The notes under the pieces are model-generated. The model was not told the origin of the DNA. It saw only the letters and a program-made list of their open reading frames with translations, and did not search any database. Positions 1 through 8,424 of a stretch of 64,000 nucleotides of DNA are shown piece after piece (the first letter of the stretch is position 1; each line of letters opens with the position of its first letter). The stretch covers positions 16,830-80,829 of the forward strand of contig CANJLW010000018.1 of assembly GCA_947475245.1 (NCBI GenBank), written 5' to 3'. This stretch comes from Acetobacteraceae bacterium. Its GTDB lineage: Bacteria > Pseudomonadota > Alphaproteobacteria > Acetobacterales > Acetobacteraceae. Made by a program: the position numbers and the translations under genes.

Positions 1-200
1 GCCAAGGACCCAGGACACAGCAACCCAAACGGTCACGATGCGAACAGCGGCGAACGCACGCCGATCGCGTCCCCGGCGCGCGGCAGGGGCGATGAACCCG
101 CCCCATTCCGGCCGTCCCGGCCCGAAACAGGCACCATGCCGGATCGCGGGGAATACCCCTTGCGCCGTGAAAACCCGGCCAAACATGCCGCCGGCCGCTT

Positions 201-263
201 CCAGGGGTTGCCCCCCGCCCCTCCATCGCCCTATAGCGGCTCGGCCTAAGGGGCAACCCTGGG
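201..263 (+). other. Stem-forming inverted repeat upstream of tkt
   Basis: GGGTTGCCCC (205-214) is the exact reverse complement of GGGGCAACCC (250-259). The stem can extend outward to about 201-263 if G204 is bulged. The loop is about 35 nt. It ends 13 nt before the tkt Shine-Dalgarno (276-280), so it may be a 5' UTR structure, a terminator of an upstream gene, or the closing stem of a small RNA. The rest of 1-285 shows no convincing gene; the open frame from 38 looks like a high-GC artefact. Confidence 0.4.
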
Positions 264-285
264 ATTGAGCCGTCCAGGAGATAGC

Positions 286-2322
286 ATGGCCGCCACGACC
301 GACCTCGCCGCCGAGAACCCCGCTTTGGCCCATCAGGCGGATATCCTCGCGCGTCCGATGACTCCGCAACGGCGCATGGCCGACGCCATCCGCGCCCTGG
401 CGATCGACGCGACCGAGGCCGCGAAGTCCGGCCACCCCGGCCTGCCCATGGGCATGGCCGACGTCGCCACCGTGCTGTGGAGCCGGTTTCTGAAATTCGA
501 CGCGGCCGATCCCCGCTGGCCCGACCGAGACCGCTTCGTGCTGTCCGCCGGCCACGGGTCGATGCTGCTCTACGCCCTGATCCATCTGACCGGTCACGCC
601 GGCATGACGATGGACGACCTGCGCAACTTCCGCCAACTGCATTCCCCCGCCGCCGGCCATCCCGAATTCGGCGAACACCCGGCGATCGAAACCACCACCG
701 GCCCCCTCGGCCAAGGCATCGCCACCGCCGTCGGCATGGCGCTCGCCGAACGCAACATGGCCGCCCGCTTCGGGAAGTCGCTGGTCGATCATCGCACCTG
801 GGTCATCGCCTCCGACGGCGACCTGATGGAAGGCATCAGTCACGAGGCCGCTTCGCTCGCGGGCCATCTCGGCCTGTCCAAGCTGACAGTGCTGTTCGAC
901 GACAACCACATCACCATCGACGGCGACACGTCGCTGTCCTGCACCGACGACGTGTTCAAGCGCTTCGCCGCCTATGGCTGGGCCACCAAGCGCGTCGACG
1001 GCCACGACCCCGCCCAGATCGCCGCCGCGATGTCCTTCGCCGTGCGCTCCAAAAAACCCACCCTGATCGCCTGCAACACCATCATCGGCCTGGGCGCGCC
1101 GAAAAAGGCCGGCACCTCCGGCGTCCACGGCTCCCCCCTCGGCGGCGCCGAAGCCGCCGGCGCCAAGGCGCTGCTGGGCTGGAACGAACCGCCGTTCACC
1201 GTGCCCGACGACATCCAGGCCGACTGGACCGCCGCCGGCAGCCGCGGCGCCACCGCCCGCCGTTCCTGGCTGAAGCGTCTGGCCCGCCACGCCCAGCGCG
1301 CGGAATTCGATCGCGTGATGGCCGGCCGCCTGCCGGATAATTGGCACGAGGCCGTGGCCGCACTGAAGCAGGACATCGCCGAGACGAAGCCTAAGATCGC
1401 CACCCGCGCGTCGAGCCTGAAATGCCTGGAAGCGCTGGTGCCCGCGACGCCGGAGATGATCGGCGGATCGGCCGACCTGACCGGTTCGAACCTGACCCTG
1501 GTCAAGGGCATGGGTATGATCGCGTCCGGCAGCTACGGCGGGCGTTATGTCAACTACGGCATCCGCGAACACGCCATGGCCGCCGCCGCCAACGGCATGG
1601 CGCTGCACGGCGGCGTCATTCCCTATACCGGCACGTTCTTCGTCTTCTCCGACTACCTGCGCCCTGCGCTGCGCCTGGGCGCGCTGATGCACCAGCGCGT
1701 GATCCATGTGCTGACGCATGACTCGATCGGGCTGGGCGAAGACGGCCCGACCCATCAGCCGGTGGAGCATCTGGCCAGCCTGCGCGCCATGCCGAACGTC
1801 CACGTCTACCGCCCCGCCGATGCGATGGAGACGGCGGAATGCTGGGAACTCGCCGTCAGGCGCGCCGACGGGCCCAGCCTGATGGTGCTGACGCGGCAGA
1901 ACCTGCCGGCGCTGCGCACCGATGCCGGCGAAAACCGCTCCGCCCGCGGCGGCTATGTGCTTGCGGAAGCCGAGGGCGCGCGTCAGGCGACGCTGATCGC
2001 CACCGGTTCGGAAGTGTCGATCGCCATGGCGGCGCGCGACATGCTGGCCGCCGACGGCATCGCCGTCGCGGTCGTTTCGATGCCCAGTTGGGAACTGTTC
2101 GCCCAACAGGACGAATCAGCGCGCGACGCGGTGCTGGGCGGCGTGTTCCGCGTCGGGATCGAAGCCGGCGTCGGCTTCGGTTGGGAACGTTGGCTGGGTG
2201 CCGACGGTGTGTTCATCGGCATGCCCGGCTTCGGTGCCTCGGCGCCGGCCGACGTGCTTTACAAGCATTTCGGCATCACGCCGGAAGCCGTGGTCGCGGC
2301 CGTGCGCAAGCGGCTGGGATAA
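286..2322 (+). CDS. tkt: Transketolase
   Basis: Thiamine-diphosphate enzyme that moves two-carbon ketol units between sugar phosphates in the non-oxidative pentose phosphate or Calvin-type pathway, in the cytosol. The 678-residue product is full length for the family. Visible landmarks are the N-terminal SGHPGLPMGMAD block, GPLGQGIA, the ThDP/metal-binding SDGDLMEGISHEA segment followed by FDDNHITIDG, and GIREHAM in the pyrimidine-binding domain. I place the start at ATG 286 because AGGAG (276-280) sits 5 nt upstream; an in-frame TTG at 265 lacks such a site. gap follows 45 nt downstream on the same strand, so the two are probably co-transcribed. Confidence 0.97.
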   Translation: MAATTDLAAENPALAHQADILARPMTPQRRMADAIRALAIDATEAAKSGHPGLPMGMADVATVLWSRFLKFDAADPRWPDRDRFVLSAGHGSMLLYALIHLTGHAGMTMDDLRNFRQLHSPAAGHPEFGEHPAIETTTGPLGQGIATAVGMALAERNMAARFGKSLVDHRTWVIASDGDLMEGISHEAASLAGHLGLSKLTVLFDDNHITIDGDTSLSCTDDVFKRFAAYGWATKRVDGHDPAQIAAAMSFAVRSKKPTLIACNTIIGLGAPKKAGTSGVHGSPLGGAEAAGAKALLGWNEPPFTVPDDIQADWTAAGSRGATARRSWLKRLARHAQRAEFDRVMAGRLPDNWHEAVAALKQDIAETKPKIATRASSLKCLEALVPATPEMIGGSADLTGSNLTLVKGMGMIASGSYGGRYVNYGIREHAMAAAANGMALHGGVIPYTGTFFVFSDYLRPALRLGALMHQRVIHVLTHDSIGLGEDGPTHQPVEHLASLRAMPNVHVYRPADAMETAECWELAVRRADGPSLMVLTRQNLPALRTDAGENRSARGGYVLAEAEGARQATLIATGSEVSIAMAARDMLAADGIAVAVVSMPSWELFAQQDESARDAVLGGVFRVGIEAGVGFGWERWLGADGVFIGMPGFGASAPADVLYKHFGITPEAVVAAVRKRLG

Positions 2323-2367
2323 AAGTCGTTTCATTGATCTTCAGCAATAACCGGAAAGGAAACCACC

Positions 2368-3381
2368 ATGGCCGTGAAGGTCGCGATTAACGGATTTGGA
2401 CGCATCGGGCGCCTTGTGCTGCGCGCCATCGTCGAGAGCGGACGGGACGATGTTGTCCCCGTCGCGATCAACGACCTGGGCAGCGTGGAAGCCAACGCGC
2501 ATCTGTTCGCTTACGACAGCGTGCATGGCCGCTTCCCCGGCCAGATCGAGGTCTCCGGCCAGACCATCACCATCCGCCATAACGGCAAGGTGTATGGCCC
2601 GCTGACCGTGTCCGCCGAACGCGACCCGTCCAAGGTGCCGTATCAGGGCGTCGATGTCGCGCTGGAATGCACGGGCATCTTCACGTCCAAGGCGAAGGCC
2701 ACCCCGCTGCTGGCCGCCGGCGCGCGTAAGATCGTGATCTCCGCCCCGGCGGACGACGTCGACGCGACCATCGTCTATGGCGTGAACCACAAGACGCTGA
2801 CGAAAGACATGACGATCATTTCGAATGCGTCATGCACGACCAACTGCCTGGCGCCAATGGCGAAGGTGCTGCACGACAGGTTCGGCATTCTTCGCGGCTA
2901 CATGGTGACCATCCACGCTTACACGGGCGATCAGAATACGGTCGACACGCTGCACAGCGACCTGCACCGCGCCCGCGCGGCGGCGGTTTCGGCCATCCCG
3001 ACCTCCACCGGCGCGGCGCGCGCGGTCGGCCTGGTGCTGCCGGAACTGAAGGGCAAGCTGGACGGCACCGCCATCCGCATCCCGACCCCGAACGTGTCGC
3101 TGGTGTCGCTGGACGTGAACCTGGCGAAGCAGGCCACCAAGGAAGAGATCAACGCGGCGATGCTGGAAGCGTCGCAGGGCGATCTGAAGGGCATCCTGGC
3201 CTACAACAAGGCCAAGCTGGTCAGCATCGACTTCAACCACAACCCCGCAAGCTGCACCTTCGACGAGACGCAGACCGCGGTCGTCGACGGCGGCCTGGCC
3301 CGCGTGATGGGCTGGTACGACAACGAATGGGGCTTCTCCAACCGCATGTCCGACACGGCCGCCCTGTTCGGCAGCCTGTAA
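2368..3381 (+). CDS. gap: Glyceraldehyde-3-phosphate dehydrogenase
   Basis: Interconverts glyceraldehyde-3-phosphate and 1,3-bisphosphoglycerate using NAD(P)+. The 337-residue product has the Rossmann start INGFGRIGR, an acidic residue in AINDL (about residue 36) that favours NAD, and the catalytic motif SCTTNC with Cys156. The C-terminal WYDNEWG is typical. AAAGGA (2355-2360) lies 7 nt before the ATG. It follows tkt in the same direction. pgk, which often follows gap in related bacteria, is absent; a terminator-like stem and an accessory patch come next. Confidence 0.97.
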   Translation: MAVKVAINGFGRIGRLVLRAIVESGRDDVVPVAINDLGSVEANAHLFAYDSVHGRFPGQIEVSGQTITIRHNGKVYGPLTVSAERDPSKVPYQGVDVALECTGIFTSKAKATPLLAAGARKIVISAPADDVDATIVYGVNHKTLTKDMTIISNASCTTNCLAPMAKVLHDRFGILRGYMVTIHAYTGDQNTVDTLHSDLHRARAAAVSAIPTSTGAARAVGLVLPELKGKLDGTAIRIPTPNVSLVSLDVNLAKQATKEEINAAMLEASQGDLKGILAYNKAKLVSIDFNHNPASCTFDETQTAVVDGGLARVMGWYDNEWGFSNRMSDTAALFGSL

Positions 3382-3390
3382 GGAAAAGCG

Positions 3391-3417
3391 CGCCGGCCGC
3401 CGTTCGGGCGGTCGGCG
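3391..3417 (+). terminator. GC-rich stem-loop after gap
   Basis: An 11-bp stem (3391-3401 with 3407-3417, one G-T wobble) encloses the loop GTTCG, 9 nt after the gap stop codon. There is only a weak pyrimidine stretch afterwards (GTCCTTGCC), so termination is plausible but may be partial. Confidence 0.5.
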
Positions 3418-3441
3418 TCCTTGCCTGACAAGACGCCAATA

Positions 3442-3550
3442 GGCGCACGAAGTTTCACGAAGGACACACGAAGTTTCACGAAGTGGGCCGGGGTCGATCC
3501 GAGGCGCCTCTTCGTGGAACTCCGGTTTCCTTCGTGAACCTTCGTGCGCC
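3442..3550. repeat. CACGAAG-type direct and inverted repeats upstream of the GxxExxY gene
   Basis: CACGAAGTTTCACGAAG occurs twice as an exact direct repeat (3446-3462 and 3467-3483, 21-bp period). The segment 3529-3550 is the reverse complement of 3442-3463 with a single mismatch in 22 bases, giving a large potential hairpin with a 65-nt loop. A further diverged copy (CTTCGTGGAACTC) lies near 3510. The repeats end 70 nt before the GxxExxY start codon. No SD or promoter is evident, so the role is unknown; it resembles a REP or MITE-like cassette tied to that gene. Confidence 0.75.
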
Positions 3551-3619
3551 CTTTGCGTTTTTTCGCCAAAAGGCCGCGAAGTTAACCATTCGCAAACCAA
3601 CCCGCCCCATCATCCCGGC

Positions 3620-4000
3620 ATGACATTGGCTCATGAAACCGGACTTTCGTATCAGATCATCAAACTGGCGATGCGCGTGCACAGCCGTCTCGGCCCCGGA
3701 ATGCTTGAAAGCGCTTACGAACGGTGCCTCTGCCTTGAATTCGAACGCAACGGACTGCCCTACGAACGACAGGTAGACATGCCGTTGAACTATGACGGCG
3801 TGATCCTGGAGTGCGGCTATCGCGTGGACCTCATGGTGCGGAGGGAGGTGCTGTTGGAACTGAAAGCCGTGGAAAAGCGACTGCCGATACACGAGGCGCA
3901 GCTTCAGACCTACCTGCGCCTGAGTGGTTGTCGAATCGGACTGCTGTTGAATTTCAATGTCGTATCGTTGCGAGACGGTCTCCGACGCAGGGTCTTGTGA
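3620..4000 (+). CDS. GxxExxY-family protein (PDDEXK_3-like)
   Basis: A 126-residue protein of the GxxExxY family, whose fold is assigned to the PD-(D/E)xK nuclease superfamily; no cellular role is established. The name motif is seen as GMLESAY (G27, E30, Y33). Candidate metal and catalytic residues are E30, D70 (in YRVDLMV), and E80/K82 (in LLELKAV), followed by a Q-x-x-Y helix (QLQTYL, 95-100). The length matches the family. The ATG at 3620 has no clear Shine-Dalgarno. It lies behind a repeat/palindrome block and faces the TIR-FGE gene across 165 nt, so it belongs to an accessory patch between gap and adhC. Nuclease activity is inferred from fold only. Confidence 0.85.
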   Translation: MTLAHETGLSYQIIKLAMRVHSRLGPGMLESAYERCLCLEFERNGLPYERQVDMPLNYDGVILECGYRVDLMVRREVLLELKAVEKRLPIHEAQLQTYLRLSGCRIGLLLNFNVVSLRDGLRRRVL

Positions 4001-4165
4001 GCACCGCCGTCGGTCAGGCGGCCAGACAATCGACCAAAGGGCTGCGCCCTCTGGACACCGCTGCTCCGCGTGACACCGCCGCCCAGGGGCCTTGCGGTGG
4101 GCCGCGCTCCGCGCTCAACGCCCCCTCGCCAGCCCCGCCGGCGGCGGCGTCACGCTCCGCTCGCT

Positions 4166-5548
4166 TTAGCTTTGAACTCGGGCACAGCGAAAGCCGAAGT
4201 TGCCGTAGCGGGCGGACGGGTCGTGGAAGTCGCGGGACGCCGAGCGCGCGGAGCGCGCGTCGCCGAACCAGGACCCGCCGCGCAGCACGCGGGACGCGGC
4301 GCCAGCCGTCGTCCAGGCGGCGCCGTCCGACGGCGCGCCGTCGTAGCTGTCGTGCCAAGCATCCGCCGTCCATTCCCAGACGTTGCCGAGCATATCGTGT
4401 AGTCCGAAGCCGTTCGCCTTGAAGCCGTCGACCCGGCAGGTTCCAATCGACGTCTCCCAATGCCCATTCTCGCCGGGCTTACCGGCGGCGTCGCCCCAGT
4501 ATCGCGCCGTCGTCGTCCCCGCCCGCGCCGCATATTCCCACTCCGCCTCGCTCGGCAGGCGATAGGTCTGGCCGGTCTTCGCGCTCAACCACGCCATATA
4601 GGCTTCTGCATCTTCATGGCTGACATTCACCACGGGATGCCGATCGTCTTGCGGAAACCTCACCCGAGACCATCGGTCCCCGTCGCGCCCGGTCTCCTCG
4701 GCAAAGACAGCGTATTCGCCGACTGTCACGGGAAACCTGCCGAGCCAGAACGGCCGCGCGATCGAAACCCTGTGCAGCGGTCGAGCGGCTTTGTCCGAGT
4801 CCAGCGTGTCTTCGCGCTTCGACTCCGCCTCCGGCGCGCCCATTTGGAACGCCCCGGCGGGGATCAGCACCATCTCCGGCCCCGGCCCCTCCTGAAGGAT
4901 CGGATCCGTTGTTAGCGCTCCCCACGCCGTGCTGGCCCAGGCCGAAGCCGGTGTCAGCCGCTGCCTTATGGCCGCATCCGCGACCGGTGCGGGCTCAGGT
5001 GGCGGCGGAGCGGACACCACAACCGCCGCCGCCCGCCGCCGCAGCGTCGCCCGGATCGAAACAGCGAGCGTCGCCAACGTCGTCTCAACGTCTTCCGCGT
5101 TCGGCGGGCGAAGGCGCAATCCCGTGAAGTCGATCCATTGCCGGCTGTTCAGCAAGGTCAGCACCGCCGGATCGTGTACTTCGTCCGGCTCGATGTCGGA
5201 CACATCGACATAGCGAAACGGAAAGATCAGGTCCTCGCGGCCAAGCTCCTGCTCCCGCTCGCGGAAGCGCATGACCTCCTGGCAGCACATCTCGCTTCCC
5301 AGGAAGGCCGGCGTGACGATTGGGATGAAGAAGGAGGATTCGGCGAGCGCCTTGTGGATCTCCCGCAACCAATCGGTTCCATGCGGAATGGCGTGGGCAT
5401 CCTGCCAGATATGCACTTTCGGACGACCAACGACCAATTGTAGTTGGTTGGCCAACGACTGCCGCAACTGGCTCAGCCGCCCGCCGGAGCGACTGTCGTC
5501 GGAACTGGTATAGCTCCAGAACCCCGTCGGCTTCAGCGGTTCAGCCAC
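4166..5548 (-). CDS. TIR domain - FGE/SUMF1-like domain fusion protein
   Basis: A 460-residue two-domain protein. Residues about 5-150 form a TIR domain: FWSYTSSDD start, HIWQD, and an AESSFFIPIVTPAFLGS helix/strand followed by CCQE, where E91 aligns with the catalytic Glu of NAD-cleaving TIRs. A Pro/Ala-rich linker (about 179-190) leads to a formylglycine-generating-enzyme-like (SUMF1/EgtB/PvdO fold) domain, about 222-458, with VLIPAGAFQMG, RLPSEAEWEYAAR, GNVWEWT and the ending GGSW...GFRCA. The region holding the active-site cysteines of true FGEs has no Cys pair (424-454), so it is more likely a ligand-binding C-type-lectin-like fold. The GTG start at 5548 is chosen because AAGGA (5559-5563) precedes it and an in-frame stop lies further upstream. 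Likely a sensor-effector of a defence or signalling system (inference). Confidence 0.9.
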   Translation of the reverse strand: MAEPLKPTGFWSYTSSDDSRSGGRLSQLRQSLANQLQLVVGRPKVHIWQDAHAIPHGTDWLREIHKALAESSFFIPIVTPAFLGSEMCCQEVMRFREREQELGREDLIFPFRYVDVSDIEPDEVHDPAVLTLLNSRQWIDFTGLRLRPPNAEDVETTLATLAVSIRATLRRRAAAVVVSAPPPPEPAPVADAAIRQRLTPASAWASTAWGALTTDPILQEGPGPEMVLIPAGAFQMGAPEAESKREDTLDSDKAARPLHRVSIARPFWLGRFPVTVGEYAVFAEETGRDGDRWSRVRFPQDDRHPVVNVSHEDAEAYMAWLSAKTGQTYRLPSEAEWEYAARAGTTTARYWGDAAGKPGENGHWETSIGTCRVDGFKANGFGLHDMLGNVWEWTADAWHDSYDGAPSDGAAWTTAGAASRVLRGGSWFGDARSARSASRDFHDPSARYGNFGFRCARVQS

Positions 5549-5733
5549 GTCATGTGCGTCCTTCAGGCATGCCCGACAACGTTACCGACGCGGACGGCCC
5601 AAGCCAAGGGCGCGCCCCCCGGCTCGACAAATTCGCCCGCCACCCCCCGCACCGACTTGATCGAACCGCCGCGAACCCCCACCATCGGGCATCGATTGAA
5701 GCCTGGGAGACGGAATATGCAGGGAGTCCGGAC

Positions 5734-6843
5734 ATGAAAGTGCGCGCCGCGGTAGCTCGCGAGGCCGGGAAGACGTTGAGCCTGGAAACCGTCGACCTCG
5801 CCGGCCCGCGGGAAGGCGAAGTCCTGGTGGAAATCAAGGCCACCGGCATCTGCCACACCGACGAATACACGCTGTCCGGCGCGGACGCCGAAGGGCTGTT
5901 TCCCTCCATCCTCGGGCACGAGGGCGCGGGCGTCGTCGTCGATGTCGGCAAGAACGTCACCGGGCTGAAAAAGGGCGACCACGTCATTCCGCTCTACACG
6001 CCGGAATGCCGCCAGTGCGAATACTGCCTGTCGCGCAAGACCAACCTGTGCGTCGCCATCCGCGCCACCCAGGGTAAGGGCCTGATGCCCGACGGTTCCA
6101 GCCGTTTCTCGTGTGAGGGAGAGACGATCTTCCACTACATGGGCACATCGACCTTCGCGAATTACACGGTGCTGCCGGAAATTGCCCTGGCGAAAATCCG
6201 TCCCGACGCGCCGTTCGACAAGGTTTGCTACATCGGCTGCGGCGTCACCACCGGCATCGGCGCCGTGATGAACACGGCCAAGGTGGAAGCCGGCGCGCGC
6301 TGCGTCGTGTTCGGTCTGGGCGGCATCGGGCTGAACGTGATCCAGGGCCTGCGCATGGTGGGCGCGGAACAGATCGTCGGCGTCGACCTGAACCCGAACC
6401 GCAAGGCGATCGCCGAGAAGTTCGGCATGACCCATTTCGTCAACCCGAGTGAGGTCGAGGGCGATCTGGTCCCCTATATCGTCGATCTGACCAAGGGCGG
6501 CGCGGATTACAGCTTCGAATGCATCGGCAACACCAAGGTGATGCGGCAGGCGCTGGAGTGCTCCCACCGCGGCTGGGGCAAGTCGATCATCATCGGCGTC
6601 GCCGGTGCCGGGCAGGAGATTGCGACGCGCCCGTTCCAACTGGTGACCGGGCGCACCTGGATGGGCACGGCGTTCGGCGGGGCGCGCGGGCGCACCGACG
6701 TGCCGCGCATCGTCGATTGGTACATGGACGGCAAGATCGACATCGACAGCCTGATCACCCATGTCCTGCCGTTCGAGCAGATCAACGAGGGCTTCGAACT
6801 GATGCGCAAGGGCGAGTCCATCCGTTCCGTGGTGGTGTTCTGA
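5734..6843 (+). CDS. frmA: S-(hydroxymethyl)glutathione dehydrogenase / class III alcohol dehydrogenase
   Basis: Oxidises S-hydroxymethylglutathione, formed from formaldehyde and glutathione, with NAD+; class III enzymes also reduce S-nitrosoglutathione. The 369-residue length is exactly that of the family. Seen are the catalytic-zinc region GICHTDEYTLSG, HEGAG, the structural-zinc cysteines in PECRQCEYCLSRKTNLC, and the Rossmann GLGGIGLNVIQG. ATG 5734 is chosen because AGGGAG (5721-5726) lies 7 nt upstream and the upstream in-frame extension to 5554 resembles nothing. It is divergent from the TIR-FGE gene and followed after 20 nt by the fluoride channel gene. Confidence 0.96.
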   Translation: MKVRAAVAREAGKTLSLETVDLAGPREGEVLVEIKATGICHTDEYTLSGADAEGLFPSILGHEGAGVVVDVGKNVTGLKKGDHVIPLYTPECRQCEYCLSRKTNLCVAIRATQGKGLMPDGSSRFSCEGETIFHYMGTSTFANYTVLPEIALAKIRPDAPFDKVCYIGCGVTTGIGAVMNTAKVEAGARCVVFGLGGIGLNVIQGLRMVGAEQIVGVDLNPNRKAIAEKFGMTHFVNPSEVEGDLVPYIVDLTKGGADYSFECIGNTKVMRQALECSHRGWGKSIIIGVAGAGQEIATRPFQLVTGRTWMGTAFGGARGRTDVPRIVDWYMDGKIDIDSLITHVLPFEQINEGFELMRKGESIRSVVVF

Positions 6844-6863
6844 CGCCGATCGCCTGAATCCTG

Positions 6864-7253
6864 ATGGCGAGTTGGGGCGCATGGCTGGCGGTGGCCGGCG
6901 GCGGGGCGATCGGCAGCCTCGCCCGCTTCTGGTTGACGGGGGTGTTCGCCGATCTGACGGGCGCGCGCTGGCCTTGGGGAACGCTTGCGATCAACGTCCT
7001 GGGGTCGCTGGTCATCGGGCTGGTCGCCGGCGTCGCCCTGGCGCCCAGCCGGATCGATCTGCACCCCGATCTGCGCATCTTCCTGATGACCGGCGTCTGC
7101 GGCGGCTTCACCACATTCTCCGCCTTCAGCCTGCAAAGCCTGGAGTTGCTGCAAGCCGGTGAAACCCTCGCCGCCGGTGCCTATATCCTGGCCTCCGTCG
7201 TGCTGTGCCTGCTGGCGGTCTGGGCCGGCTGGTCGATCGGGCGGCCGATATAA
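6864..7253 (+). CDS. crcB: Fluoride ion channel CrcB/Fluc
   Basis: Small membrane channel that exports fluoride and dimerises in antiparallel orientation. The 129-residue protein shows four hydrophobic segments and the family signatures GGGAIGSLARFWL near the N-terminus, WPWGTLAINVLGS, and GVCGGFTTFSAFS, which includes the conserved Asn and the TTFS pore region. It begins 20 nt after frmA on the same strand. No fluoride riboswitch fits in so short a gap, and none was recognised. Confidence 0.95.
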   Translation: MASWGAWLAVAGGGAIGSLARFWLTGVFADLTGARWPWGTLAINVLGSLVIGLVAGVALAPSRIDLHPDLRIFLMTGVCGGFTTFSAFSLQSLELLQAGETLAAGAYILASVVLCLLAVWAGWSIGRPI

Positions 7254-7332
7254 TGCGTCGGCGAGAATGAATTATTGAGATTGCCGTCCCTGGGATGATA
7301 CCTACGCGCCGCGATACGGAGAACCCTTGCGG

Positions 7333-8424
7333 ATGAAGCTGTTACTGACGGGCGGATGCGGCTTTATCGGTTCCGCCGTGATGCGCTGCCTGTTGCGTGA
7401 GACCGATCACACGATCGTCAACGTCGACAAGATGACCTACGCCGCGTCGGAAGCGGCGTTGGAGGAGGGCAGGGGCCACAACCGCCACGTCCTGGTGCGC
7501 GCCGACATCGCCGACGCCGCCGCGATGCGTCAGGTGTTTGAAGCGCACGACCCCGACGCGATCATGCATCTGGCCGCCGAAAGCCACGTCGATCGCTCCA
7601 TCGACGGCCCGGCGGACTTCGTGCAGACCAACGTCGTCGGCACCTTCACCCTGCTGGAAGCCGCGCGTCGGCACTACGCCGGGCTCGATCCGGCACGCCG
7701 AGCGGCGTTTCGGTTCCATCATGTGTCGACGGATGAGGTGTTCGGGGCGTTGGAAGCCGATGATCCGCCGTTCACCGAAACCACGCCCTATGACCCGCGC
7801 AGCCCCTATTCCGCGACCAAGGCCGCGTCGGATCATCTGGTGCGCGCCTGGATGCACACCTATGGCCTGCCGACCATCGTCAGCAACACCTGCAACAATT
7901 ACGGCCCCTGGCAGTTCCCGGAAAAGCTGATTCCGCTGGTCACGCTGAACGCGTTGCAAGGCAAGGAATTGCCGGTCTACGGCGACGGCTCCAACATGCG
8001 CGACTGGCTGTTCGTCGACGATCACGCCGCCGCGCTGGTGCGGGTGCTGGAACACGGCACGCCCGGAGAGACCTACGCCATCGGCGCCCGCCAGCCGCGC
8101 ACCAACCTGCAGGTCGTGCGCGCCATCTGCGCCCATCTCGATCGCCGGGTGCCCGATCCCGCCGGCCCGCGCGAACGCCTGATCCGCTTTGTCACCGACC
8201 GCCCCGGCCACGATTTCCGCTACGAGATCGACCCGACCCGGACCGAGGCCGCGTTGAACTGGAAAGCGCCGCACGACTTCGAAACCGGGCTGGCGCGCAC
8301 CATCGACTGGTATCTCGACAACCGCGCCTGGTGGGAAAGCATTCGCGCCGCCCGCTATGGCGGCCAACGGCTGGGCCAGGCGGCCGGCACCTCAGGAACC
8401 ATCAAGACAGGAACATCGGCATGA
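7333..8424 (+). CDS. rfbB: dTDP-glucose 4,6-dehydratase
   Basis: Second step of dTDP-L-rhamnose synthesis: NAD+-dependent dehydration of dTDP-glucose to the 4-keto-6-deoxy sugar. The 363-residue short-chain dehydrogenase has the nucleotide-binding [22 protein letters not shown], the STDEVFG strand and the catalytic YSATKAASD (Tyr-x-x-x-Lys). ATG 7333 is preferred over an in-frame TTG at 7327; GGAGA (7318-7322) is upstream. It opens a four-gene operon and overlaps rfbA by ATGA. A possible promoter is TTGAGA at 7275 with a weak -10 near 7298. Confidence 0.96.
   Translation: MKLLLTGGCGFIGSAVMRCLLRETDHTIVNVDKMTYAASEAALEEGRGHNRHVLVRADIADAAAMRQVFEAHDPDAIMHLAAESHVDRSIDGPADFVQTNVVGTFTLLEAARRHYAGLDPARRAAFRFHHVSTDEVFGALEADDPPFTETTPYDPRSPYSATKAASDHLVRAWMHTYGLPTIVSNTCNNYGPWQFPEKLIPLVTLNALQGKELPVYGDGSNMRDWLFVDDHAAALVRVLEHGTPGETYAIGARQPRTNLQVVRAICAHLDRRVPDPAGPRERLIRFVTDRPGHDFRYEIDPTRTEAALNWKAPHDFETGLARTIDWYLDNRAWWESIRAARYGGQRLGQAAGTSGTIKTGTSA

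Noticed and set aside
1..264. Small gene at 38-268 or a definite 6S RNA
   Set aside because: The ORF has Arg/Pro-rich noise composition and no ribosome site; the RNA idea rests only on one stem and position, too little to annotate as ncRNA.
4001..4165. DGR template repeat or reverse transcriptase downstream of the TIR-FGE gene
   Set aside because: Only 165 nt separate it from the GxxExxY gene; no adenine-rich near-copy of the variable-like region and no RT motifs occur anywhere in the window.
4014..4460. 148-codon minus-strand ORF overlapping the TIR-FGE gene end
   Set aside because: It is an Arg-rich alternate frame of the FGE domain without its own start signals or motifs.
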